Shown here piece by piece: positions 6,101 through 10,982 of a stretch of DNA of 13,231 bases. The DNA is from Stramenopiles sp. TOSAG23-2 (Eukaryota; Sar): assembly GCA_900128395.1 (NCBI GenBank), contig LT649814.1:1-13231 (forward strand), read 5' to 3'. The notes beneath the pieces were generated by a model, which was not told the origin of the DNA, did no database searches, and saw only the letters and a program-made list of their open reading frames with translations. A program made the translations under genes and the position numbers. Every line of letters begins with the position of its first letter. The stretch's first letter is position 1.

Positions 6101-8774
6101 TAGTGGTACGTATTCCCGTACAAATTCATATGATGTATGCTATACTGCAGATCCTCCAAAAGAAGTTATTGTAGTTGGCAATCCTGGTAATGATGTTAAA
6201 TGCGCCCCCGGTTATTGCAGTATTAATAGTAAGGTTGCGACCCTTCATCCAGATGATTTTGATAAAGATGACAAGTACATTCCTGGTCAATGTGTTATAT
6301 GTACGTGTAAATGTGACAATGGAGAGGCGGCTAAGGGAACTGATTGTCCAAAAATTGGTGAGCATAAATGTATGAAATGTAAAGCTGATTATGGTATACT
6401 TAAGAGAGCTGGAGATAAAGCATCTTATACATGTAAAAAATGTAACCCCGGTTCAATACCAAATGACGTTGTAGTTCATGGATATCATACTGGTCATTGT
6501 GTATGTAAGAAAGGTTACGGTAATACAAAACGAGAAAAAACTGCGAATGGTAGATGGTGTGAAACGTGTGAAACGGGAAAATTTAGTGACTTTAAAGACG
6601 ATACAAGCTGTCGCGTACATATGAAATGTCCAATTGGACAAGGTCGTGTAAGTGAAAGTGGGAAATTAGATAATGACAAAAATCTTGAGGATGAATGTAA
6701 AAATTGTGTAAGTGGTACGTACTCGTCTGTATCATCGCATGATACATGTTTCGATGCGCCTCCAAGTGTAGAAGCTGAGATAATACCATTCCATGGTCCA
6801 GGCAGAGGCGTACGTTGTATCGATGGATATGAAAGTACTATTACAAAAAGTAGAGATGTTAGATATGATGGAAATGGTAAATATATTAAAAACCAGTGTA
6901 AACCAAAAAAATGCATTTGTCCAGAAGGTGGGACAGGATCAACATTGAAACAATGTCCAAAACACCACGATACATGTTGCATATCATGCAAAGAAGATCA
7001 AGGATATCATTTAACAACAAATACACGTAATGAACCAGTATGTGAGCTACGCAAATGCACATGTAGGAATGGTGACGATCCGCATGGAGTCAATTGTCCA
7101 AAAAATTATAATGGAAAGATGTACTGTTCAAGCAAGCTGAAATGTGATGATGGATATTACTTTAAAAACAATGCATGTCACCTGAAAATATGCGAGTGTA
7201 CAAATGGAAAAAGAGCCACGGGAACTGAATGCAATAAACATGGTGATTTTAAATGTATTGCATGTGAGGATGGTTATGGTTTTGGGAATAGTCGGGAACT
7301 TCTTATTAATAACGTTAAAAAGGAAAAAGCATACATATGTGAAGAGTGTAAAGATGGTTCAATACCAAATGACGTTGTAGTTCATGGATATCATACTGGT
7401 CATTGTGTATGTAAGAAAGGTTATGGTAATACAAAACGAGAAAAAACTGCGAATGGTATATGGTGTGAAGCGTGTGAAACGGGAAAATTTAGTGACTTTA
7501 AAGACGATACAAGATGTCGCGTACATACGAAATGTCCAATTGGACAAGGTCGTGCAAATACGAAATTTTCATCTGTCGAAAACCACAAATGTACTGACTG
7601 CCCGCTTGGTAAATATTCTGCTACTAATGATTATGATCAATGTATTGAGCCTTATCCTCCAGAAGAAGTTGCGGTGGTTGGTTGGCCTGGCACGAAGGTT
7701 AAATGTAAATCCAATTTTTTTGGAAAATCGTTATTTATTAACTATGCAATCAAAGTCAGAGATGATCAAAATCGGCTATTGAAGAAGAAGATAAATACAA
7801 TATCGTGCGAGAACGGTCAAATATTAAATGAGAAAAATAAATGTCAGGAAATGGTAAAATATGAATCTAATGTATATGTTCCAGGATCTTGTAGGCCAAA
7901 CGAATTGTCATTTTTCTCTTACCTCAAAAAGAAACGTCGACGCCATTATGTAATTGTAATAGATCGCTCTTCATCTATGGGGGTGCTTTCGGGTGAAAAT
8001 GGTAATGAAAAAAGTAATTTCGATCGTAGTATTGAGATTGCGCGTGTAATTGGCAAAGCTGCAATTCCACTTGATGACAAAGGTATATCTATCATCGTAT
8101 TTGCTGGAGATGGAGATAAAATATATAAGCATGGCATCAAGGACACAGAGGCATTGGAGAAAGCTTTGGAGGTAGAAAACACGGAAATTAGCTCAACTCA
8201 CTTATCACGTGCATTACCAGAGGCTTTTAGCGAACATAATGCTGAGAAAACGTGTTTGAAAGTAGGTGAGAATAATTACAACGTTTGTTGTCCTAATGAC
8301 GATAATGAAGACCGTTCAATTTTCGTACTCACTGATGGAAAAGTTGCTAGACCAGATGATGCGGTGAAAATAATGGAGAAAGAAGTAAATTTTAGAAACA
8401 GGAAGGAGCGCCCGGAATCCTTAACTATATCATTTTTTCAACCAACCCAAGCTGGCCACTTCAACTTTCATGAGCAGTTTAGAAAGGTTACTTTTAATTT
8501 TAATGTGGTAGATGTATCAACATATGATGATTTCAAAAAGAATGGCGAAAAATTCCTGGATACAATTAAAAAAGAAATTGGATATAATGTAATAAAAGAT
8601 GACGGATGGGCTCCAAGCAAGAAGCTTGGAGTATGCGAGGGGGATTGCGATTCGGACATGCATTGTGACTCAGGTTTAACATGTTTTCATAGAAATGGAA
8701 ATGAACCTATTCCAGGGTGTGTTGGGGCAGGTAGGAAAAAAATGGATTATTGTATAAAAGCGGACAAAAAATAA
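1..8774 (+). CDS. Giant cysteine-rich multidomain extracellular protein, 5'-partial (TNFR/EGF-like modules, C-type lectin-like, vWA)
   Basis: The frame is open from base 3 to the TAA at 8772-8774 without an intron, giving at least 2920 residues. It is already open at the left edge, so the true start, and any signal peptide, lies upstream; the TTG at 15 is not a credible start. Residue numbers in the entries below count from the codon at 15. Order of parts: charged helix (to ~50), five cysteine-rich modules (~54-1335), Lys/Glu helix (~1347-1424), Trp-rich segment and heptad coil (~1430-1491), C-type lectin-like domain (~1646-1756), CEGDC module (~1767-1820), three more cysteine-rich modules (~1830-2630), vWA (~2644-2860), CEGDC module (2864-2919). 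No transmembrane segment or GPI-type tail is visible, and the protein ends in a short Lys-rich tail. The composition suggests a disulfide-rich secreted or wall-associated adhesin or matrix protein; the ligand is unknown. I do not recognise a named orthologue. Confidence 0.93.
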   Translation, partial: REEALKKAEEDKKEKIRMEAHEKKVAEEKKKSYESDVEKTCDKTVAKIVETAKGKKCDCKIGYGSMSGSKETPSGSHCSMCGDGMYKDKVDTSSCVVRSNCGNGTKMLVGGEGSSYEDRQCIACEEDTYAGPASQQKNKIVKECYTDLNLLEIALLSSNSVLCSAGYYGTPKYNELGAYIHGSCKIKICTCAHGQHAVGSKCPRNQMEYCIPKCDNGYFLSGNKCQKKVCKCEDDNGNIVGEKAMGKDCPVHGKNFCMKCKKDHGFENNQCKSCMKPQSLTLSSGNTYHREKCKCNIGFGQYTTTSTNGKHCKKCDGVNTFSKVPGNFQCLPHKPCPKGQGRDNEDTENIERFTKEMKKCKRCTGKKYYSHDNSHQECYLAPLEEVIVTNYNGDVECKPGYQSIYSQVDLFGKLIKKIKYNSYGRYILGQCQKKVCKCEDDNGNIVGEKAMGKDCPVHGKNFCMKCNEDTHYLKGNNKCYEKKCRCENGGDGARGINCPVHDEYHCSKCNEGYDPILNRNLILSDKTVFKTKKCRYKVCECKDGNGNIVGEKAMGKDCPVHGKNFCMKCNEDTHYLKGNNKCYEKKCRCENGGDGARGINCPVHDEYHCSKCNEGYDPILNRNLILSDKTVFKTKKCRYKVCECKDGNGNIVGEKAMGKDCPVHGKNFCVKCKKDHGFKNGICKQCSDGSITNTPVYSEYHTNPCICTYGYGKDSEKTIDNFGTHCKSCSYREFSAEESNNKCDKHQSCPAGKGRSSAKLFPKDSKHGCDNCNGDEYSINDSFETCFRLPASAKISVRTIGSEIFGSGNTGVQCKEGYISESSRINNGAVAADDYNKKGLFIGTCRSKHCTCQDENFDPIGTAAIGKKCPYDGENTCINCKRGYVLLNGRCIKCRTGISSTSKESEHNSFHTESMCLCAIGYGKNIHNFEKKTNMHCYFKRHDKQYYNLKDATDRCVEKGNDCIGVHNLDNRKDAFYLCKPLSDFQKGPIPDHPGPQTLYKKLKGSHAVDGSYCTQCSRATSANRGTYSDNLSLEPCVVHTKCKEGYGHEIQNEDAIDFTVQDKGDMCVKCPVGKYSTTGTNEYSHGICFEAPKNEVQVIPYPGRTGNTGVECISGFCPSSGSTKLDLKKDFDQNGKYIPGRCKYCVCSCPNGENAVGIKCPSMGANVCTKCKVDYGFSNPEKEDLGTGTCHQCIKPQSEARGVEVTGDMVKEFREDNAEKALYHTETCVCKVSYGKFKDLEANGGHCKKCGCGYYSDTSSNTPCHRKTGCDAGHGTVDDIGNYYSQNSQCRLCAANTYSVIRSDDVCHAVPKEVVRKSASELQCKLGSTTLTTNSRQLITNDQYKENLSKEEREKKQEQRNKQQAEYDELERKKEEYEKKKAQRDSEKKEERQKMDSKKEEKRKKEAQKTKKEEEKRKKESERDKKKNACAGKTGWSWGWCWVTNGVKALYNGLVEVVKTIASAITTLVDAIKTLGDAIESIRRAIEDLGHLIQDCWNKVVHYANKAAMLAKHFLDVQSLVLEHYFNKSLAEWNNFVFTWHKFWKTEGRPRHKHWDFTLEKGGKIPTGGHCRHCSAGGSFLTNIFSGNKRCNVPGGKYIPGQCKMRECTCISGMKTLGVLCPEDGKQYCTRCNSGYDLICDNDENVEKVYFSSNTKRNYADSKAWCEANGGMVATINSENENTNALHVLGSNTKYIGGISDGNGNWRWDDYSPWNYIYAHNDGLQGKRERRLAITSSKEWHDWGSGKSELGVICHRLSCQPFTKNVKDYGWAPSKKLGVCEGDCDRDSDCKPGLKCFKRGAYERVPGCAGQGTRDFDYCIKVGEWIWDDQMSQHVHKKKCRERKCKCHHGGEDGYGASCPKHGVEHCMSCYDGYDAIPITEIRDVETNDMFKTEKCRLRECRCDNGVGATGAACPKHGAFKCAKCKANFGLKNYGSAKVHHTCEKCVEGSTTKEKRESSYHDKQCVCIFGYGNILGSSTHANGNMCTKCDTGKFSNKEDTTACREHATCPVGQGRTNEKFLSDTNHDCKNCPSGTYSRTNSYDVCYTADPPKEVIVVGNPGNDVKCAPGYCSINSKVATLHPDDFDKDDKYIPGQCVICTCKCDNGEAAKGTDCPKIGEHKCMKCKADYGILKRAGDKASYTCKKCNPGSIPNDVVVHGYHTGHCVCKKGYGNTKREKTANGRWCETCETGKFSDFKDDTSCRVHMKCPIGQGRVSESGKLDNDKNLEDECKNCVSGTYSSVSSHDTCFDAPPSVEAEIIPFHGPGRGVRCIDGYESTITKSRDVRYDGNGKYIKNQCKPKKCICPEGGTGSTLKQCPKHHDTCCISCKEDQGYHLTTNTRNEPVCELRKCTCRNGDDPHGVNCPKNYNGKMYCSSKLKCDDGYYFKNNACHLKICECTNGKRATGTECNKHGDFKCIACEDGYGFGNSRELLINNVKKEKAYICEECKDGSIPNDVVVHGYHTGHCVCKKGYGNTKREKTANGIWCEACETGKFSDFKDDTRCRVHTKCPIGQGRANTKFSSVENHKCTDCPLGKYSATNDYDQCIEPYPPEEVAVVGWPGTKVKCKSNFFGKSLFINYAIKVRDDQNRLLKKKINTISCENGQILNEKNKCQEMVKYESNVYVPGSCRPNELSFFSYLKKKRRRHYVIVIDRSSSMGVLSGENGNEKSNFDRSIEIARVIGKAAIPLDDKGISIIVFAGDGDKIYKHGIKDTEALEKALEVENTEISSTHLSRALPEAFSEHNAEKTCLKVGENNYNVCCPNDDNEDRSIFVLTDGKVARPDDAVKIMEKEVNFRNRKERPESLTISFFQPTQAGHFNFHEQFRKVTFNFNVVDVSTYDDFKKNGEKFLDTIKKEIGYNVIKDDGWAPSKKLGVCEGDCDSDMHCDSGLTCFHRNGNEPIPGCVGAGRKKMDYCIKADKK
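1325..2009 (+). repeat. Perfect 309-bp tandem repeat, about 2.2 copies, in frame
   Basis: Units run 1325-1633 and 1634-1942, with a partial third copy to 2009. The period is 309 bp (103 codons), and I find no mismatch between the two full copies. Each unit encodes two C-x-C..CP.H...C.KC elements plus a linker. The partial third copy diverges at 2010 (GTG for ATG), where the sequence switches to the version also seen at 775-805 (KKDHGF). The start of the unit (KVCKCEDDNGNIVGEK) also occurs at about 681. Identical third-codon positions imply very recent duplication or gene conversion, or an assembly effect. Confidence 0.95.
2826..3012 (+). other. Apple/PAN-like insert inside the fourth cysteine-rich module
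   Basis: Residues ~938-1000 interrupt the module between its GYG element and its TNFR-like part. Visible features are Y-Y-N-L-K-D-A-T-D-R-C, then D-C-I-G-V-H, then F-Y-L-C-K, and an ending LYKKL. This order (Y.l.eA...C..d..C.GV....F.LC....ty.K) resembles small PAN/apple-type domains of extracellular proteins that bind carbohydrate or protein. Assignment is by pattern alone, with only four cysteines, so it could be an unrelated insert. Confidence 0.45.
4053..4289 (+). other. Lys/Glu/Arg-rich helix (single-alpha-helix or coiled-coil stalk)
   Basis: Residues ~1347-1424 are almost entirely K, E, R, Q and D (for example KKEEYEKKKAQRDSEKKEER) with hardly any hydrophobic residue and no Cys. Lack of a hydrophobic heptad favours an ER/K-type single alpha helix, a rigid spacer, over a classical coiled coil. 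It follows an incomplete fifth cysteine-rich module, which breaks off after its Y-x-V-x-C element near 3930-4010, and precedes the Trp-rich knot. Confidence 0.7.
4306..4346 (+). other. Trp-rich knot between the two helical segments
   Basis: The segment GWSWGWCWVTNG has four Trp in eight residues plus a Cys. It sits exactly between the charged helix and the heptad coil. Such aromatic clusters can pack as a hinge or contact membranes or glycans. No family is recognised. Confidence 0.6.
4383..4487 (+). other. Five consecutive hydrophobic heptads (coiled-coil oligomerisation segment)
   Basis: Residues 1457-1491 read as five seven-residue units: TIASAIT, TLVDAIK, TLGDAIE, SIRRAIE, DLGHLIQ. Ile/Leu positions alternate with 4-3-4-3 spacing (1458, 1462, 1465, 1469, 1472, 1476, 1479, 1483, 1486, 1490), the classical a/d pattern. 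Flanking helix continues with lower regularity to about 4605 (AANKAAM...FNKSLAEW). A Cys directly follows (QDC), which could lock an oligomer with disulfides. This region is the only strongly hydrophobic part of the protein. Confidence 0.75.
4950..5282 (+). other. C-type lectin-like domain
   Basis: Residues 1646-1756 fit the C-type lectin fold in order: an opening VYFSS strand; helix 1 ADSKAWCEANGG with its Cys; MVATINSENE; helix 2; the Y-I-G-G-I-S-D..GNW-R-W-D core matching the usual WIGL..W.W; then P-W-N, a W-H-D-W segment in place of W-N-D, and an I-C-H end. EPN or QPD and a proper WND calcium/sugar triad are missing, so classical calcium-dependent mannose or galactose binding is doubtful. 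A protein-ligand or non-canonical glycan role is more likely. Confidence 0.82.
5313..5475 (+). other. CEGDC cysteine module, internal copy
   Basis: Residues ~1767-1820 carry LGVCEGDCD, then D-C-K-P-G-L-K-C-F, a V-P-G-C core and a final D-Y-C. The layout C..DC..D.DC..GL.CF.R.....PGC.G....DYC is one I associate with secreted proteins of algae, other marine protists and some bacteria. It directly follows the lectin-like domain, and a second copy ends the protein. The function of this module is not known to me. Confidence 0.7.
6450..6648 (+). repeat. Dispersed 199-bp repeat, copy 1 of 2
   Basis: This segment matches 7356-7554 over 199 bp with about five substitutions. It covers the YHTGHCVCKKGYG opening and the TNFR-like part of adjacent modules. 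The flanking parts of the two modules are much more divergent, so the match looks like a local gene-conversion tract and not a whole-module duplication. Confidence 0.88.
7356..7554 (+). repeat. Dispersed 199-bp repeat, copy 2 of 2
   Basis: Partner of 6450-6648 at an offset of 906 bp. Differences include TATGGT/TACGGT (silent) and codons that change Arg to Ile, Thr to Ala, Ser to Arg and Met to Thr. The reading frame is preserved throughout. Confidence 0.88.
7940..8590 (+). other. von Willebrand factor A domain with intact MIDAS
   Basis: Residues ~2644-2860. A basic run (KKKRRRHY) precedes the first strand VIVID. The metal-ion-dependent adhesion site is complete by pattern: D-R-S-S-S (D2650, S2652, S2654), T2728 in SSTHL, and D2774 in LTDGK. 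The helix-strand order (IARVIGKAA, GISIIVFAG, RSIFVLTDG, LTISFF, NVVDVSTYDDF) follows the Rossmann-like vWA fold. An insert with three Cys (EKTCLKV and NVCCPND) lies before the fourth strand and is unusual. vWA domains with a MIDAS typically bind acidic protein ligands through a divalent cation in adhesion or matrix assembly. Confidence 0.88.
8604..8771 (+). other. CEGDC cysteine module, C-terminal copy
   Basis: Residues 2864-2919 repeat the design of 5313-5475. The first ~45 bases of both copies (GWAPSKKLGVCEGDC) are almost identical at DNA level, while the rest has diverged (HCDSGLTCFHRNGN, then IPGC and DYC). The protein stops seven residues after the last Cys. In both places the module caps a globular binding domain, lectin-like or vWA, which suggests it belongs structurally with such domains. 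Confidence 0.72.
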
Positions 8775-8983
8775 AAAAAAGAATGTTTTCGTAAGCGGGA
8801 GTAAATATGATATTCCACATTAATTTTTTACGTTCGTATTTTTAATAATTTTTTTACTTTATTTTAAAAAAAAATAGTTTGTATTTCGAAAACCGGAACA
8901 TGCAGCATATAAATTTTCATATGCATATGTTGCTCATCGTTACTGATCACATTTGGTTTGTGTTGTTCACTCCAACTTCCAAC

Positions 8984-9033
8984 TCTCCAGCATCACTCCT
9001 GCACTCCAGCATCCAGCACTCCAGCATCCAGCA
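8984..9033 (+). repeat. Short tandem repeat of CTCCAGCATC type
   Basis: The words CTCCAGCATC and CACTCCAGCATCCAG recur about four times with small variations. Purely compositional; no function is visible. Confidence 0.75.
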
Positions 9034-9070
9034 TAATCCAATAATACTAAATTTTGGATAATAATAAATT

Positions 9071-9157
9071 TTGAACCGGAATAGCATTATTGATGGTGTG
9101 TATATGCTAGCTTGAACCTAACATGGAATAGCATTACTGATGATGTGTATATGCTAG
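9071..9157 (+). repeat. Imperfect 40-46 bp direct repeat in the spacer
   Basis: Units 9071-9110 and 9112-9157 both start with TTGAACC and both end in GTGTATATGCTAG. They share GGAATAGCATTA-TGATG-TGTGTATATGCTAG, with a 6-base insertion and two substitutions between them. A further GATGCTAGCT follows at 9177. Could be remnants of a small repeat family. Confidence 0.8.
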
Positions 9158-9227
9158 TAAATGTTAGTGCTGTGTGATGCTAGCTCATGGCCTTTTCTTA
9201 TCAAATTTTTGAATCAAATAATATATT

Positions 9228-9273
9228 ACTAATATATACATATATACATATATACATATATGTAATATATATA
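9228..9273 (+). repeat. TATATACA microsatellite
   Basis: About four units of ATATACAT followed by ATATATGTAATATATATA. Simple sequence only. Confidence 0.85.
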
Positions 9274-9501
9274 CCCGTCGTCGTTGTAATGCATTTCATC
9301 GCATATTCATTCTCCTCATCTTCTCTCTTTTCTTTGATCAATCCTTTTTTCTTTCTCGTTAGAAGTGTAATCCAACAAGAACATCTAATTTCTTTTTTTT
9401 TTTGAACTGGAAAATTTGTAATAAAAATTTTTTATTGGGAGCATTTAGTTTTATCATTTTTAAATATTTTAGATTTCTAGACTATTCATCGTTAATATAT
9501 A

Positions 9502-9732
9502 GGTCCAAAAGATGAAGATTATGATTATTTATTCAAGGCCCTTACAGGACAGCCCAACGAAGGTAGAAAGCATGGTGGTGGATTGCGGGTAGGTGAAATG
9601 GAAAAGGATTCGTTTAATTCGCATGGCGCTTCCATGGGATTCATTGAATTGGAAAAAACAAACACCAACAGATCTGGTCCCACCAGACAGGGTATTAACA
9701 AAATATTGTATTGCAACGTTAAAATCCTTTAA
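9502..9732 (+). pseudogene. Fragment resembling the C-terminal region of DNA-directed RNA polymerase second-largest subunit
   Basis: One frame encodes a short stretch with the hallmark signature of the Rpb2/beta family: G-Q-P-x-E-G-R, then G-G-G-L-R-V-G-E-M-E-K-D and S-H-G-A-S at 9547-9633. In the family this segment lies near the C-terminus, close to the clamp and the zinc-binding end. Here it is preceded by an in-frame TAA (9493-9495) and a possible AG acceptor (9500-9501). About 30 residues after the motif the frame ends at TAA 9730, and no downstream Cys cluster is present. The piece is therefore a remnant or one exon, not a whole gene. S-H-G-A-S and V in place of the usual F in GLRFGEME hint at a divergent polymerase, possibly of a large DNA virus or cytoplasmic plasmid; that is inference. 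Confidence 0.6.
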
Positions 9733-9844
9733 ACCAAAAAAACGATTTCGAAAAAAGAAAATTACCTATGTAAAAAAGAAAGTATTAAAATTTAATAAAG
9801 GCGATACAAAATATTCAGCATGGATGAAAGAATTGGGGTTTTGA
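9710..9844 (+). pseudogene. Lysine-rich coding remnant, unrecognised
   Basis: In the frame +1 to the polymerase-like piece, an open stretch ending at TGA 9842-9844 encodes a very basic segment (KPKKRFRKKK) and finishes with GDTKYSAWMKELGF. The abrupt change to a plausible protein tail where the other frame stops suggests either a frame-disrupted continuation or an adjoining fragment of another gene. I do not recognise the family. Confidence 0.3.
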
Positions 9845-9880
9845 AAATAATATATACTGAGATGCATTTTTACGTTGTAG

Positions 9881-10056
9881 AAGGGATGGTTAAGTAAAAT
9901 TGAACGATTGGATACGAGTGCATCGTATACAAAAAATTGGAAAGATAGAGTAGATCAAGGAAATACGGCATTGCATTTTGCGGCGTTTGGATGTAAAAAT
10001 AAAGCATTAAAATTATTATTACTTACTCACACATTCTCGGATATTTTTATTTATTA
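9881..10056 (+). pseudogene. Ankyrin-repeat fragment
   Basis: The stretch after TAG at 9878-9880 encodes a canonical ankyrin helix pair, D-Q-G-N-T-A-L-H-F-A-A-F-G followed by ALKLLLL (9953-10024), and stops at TAA 10054-10056. A T-rich run ending in TTGTAG just before it (9868-9880) looks like a 3' splice acceptor, so it could be a decayed exon. The second half of the repeat (loop with GAD/N) is missing and no further repeat follows. With the polymerase-like piece 250 bp upstream it forms a small cluster of gene debris. Confidence 0.55.
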
Positions 10057-10982
10057 ATATTTTTTGTAGTTTCGGGCATTTACTTGCTATGAAGCAGGTA
10101 TGCCTTGAGACTATCAATATATTGTGCTTATTTTGATGATTTTTCCTATCAAATATTTCGATCGGGTTGAAATGTGGTATATCTCTGTGTGAATTCCAGA
10201 AAACCTTAATTTTCTGAATGTTTTGCAATATTTCTGTGTATGATTTTGTGCAATTCTGCATTTGATTTTGTGCAATATTCTGCATTTGATTTTTGTTTGT
10301 TGATGCAAAAGGGGCATACAAAGATAGCTCGTATCATTTAGCACCAGTAAGTCGAACATATCGTTTAAGGAGTGAAACGATATATTAACATCCATTCGGG
10401 TGAATTCTCCATGTATATGCCTTATGATAGCAATACATCACCTCCATATACTTAAATAATATAGACACAGCATCATAATAATGTTATTTCTATGTTCCTT
10501 AAAACTGCTCTAGGGCAGTTTTGAACATTTCCCACGAGAGGATATGGTTGTATGAGCCTACTAGTAATATAGGTTCAGGAATAGGAATCGAGGAAGCTAG
10601 AAGCTAGAAAAAAAAGAGGGGCGGGCCGAATTGAGAAAAATTGAAAATATAAATTGAAATATTATACCACTGATGTAAAATGTAACCTATTAAATTAAAA
10701 TAAGAAGAAGATATAATAGCTAATAGAGCATAATAGCTACTATTTATATTTTGTATTATAATACCTGGATTACCTGTACTATTATAAAGATACAGAAATA
10801 CACTCATCATACACCATGATATATAGATACTAGATACATAGATCGATCATAGATACACTCTACACTCTATAATAATTATTAATTATTACTTTGAAGATAT
10901 GAAGATACATATAACAAAGTTTTAAAGAATACATTGAATTTTATAATACAAAAACTACTTGTACCTTGTATACAACCAGAAA
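10057..10982 (+). other. AT-rich intergenic region and upstream region of the collagen-like gene
   Basis: No supported gene on either strand. It contains a pair of short direct repeats (TGTGCAATNNTGCATTTGATTTT, about 10247-10290), a short hairpin at 10501-10522, an isolated GC-rich word (GGGGCGGGCCG, 10618-10628) that stands out in AT-rich surroundings, and many GATAC/ATAGATAC words at 10820-10910. The promoter of the collagen-like gene should lie here, but no TATA element can be assigned with confidence. Confidence 0.5.
10501..10522 (+). repeat. 8-bp perfect inverted repeat with 6-base loop
   Basis: AAAACTGC and GCAGTTTT flank TCTAGG. It is far from both genes (about 460 bp before the collagen start), so a link to transcript ends is uncertain. 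Confidence 0.7.

Larger units (their letters stand above)
5509..7900 (+). other. C-terminal array of three TNFR/EGF-like cysteine-rich modules
   Basis: This has the same composite design as the N-terminal array. It begins with two C-x-C..G..CP.HG...C..C units (5521-5790), then module openings at nt 5883, 6483 and 7389 (Y-H-D/T..C-V-C..GYG). Each is followed by G-K-F-S..C..H..CP.GQGR and C..C..G.YS. The last module loses its usual link, is extended by a Lys-rich stretch (7711-7860), and leads into the vWA domain. Confidence 0.75.
8775..9501 (+). other. AT-rich spacer downstream of the giant gene
   Basis: No credible gene. An AATAAA overlaps the stop codon (8770-8775) and another lies at 9063-9068, so 3'-end formation is probably in this stretch. 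It also holds a CACTCCAGCATC-type short repeat, a pair of ~40-bp direct repeats, an ATATACAT microsatellite, a T-rich run at 9388-9402 and a 17-bp palindrome of AATAAAAA and TTTTTATT near 9420-9436. Confidence 0.6.

Noticed and set aside
9071-9157. Transposon ends or target-site duplications from the 40-46 bp repeats
   Set aside because: They are direct, adjacent and imperfect, with no inverted termini or transposase-like coding nearby.
9187-9405. Open stretch encoding a hydrophobic Ile/Tyr/Phe-rich peptide
   Set aside because: It arises from the TATATACA microsatellite and T-rich runs; no domain and no coding-like composition.
10019-10395. Two overlapping minus-strand open stretches of 93-100 codons
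   Set aside because: Composition matches AT-rich non-coding DNA with a local direct repeat. A faint ankyrin-like look in one (CFIASKCPKLQKILI) is too weak to support a gene.
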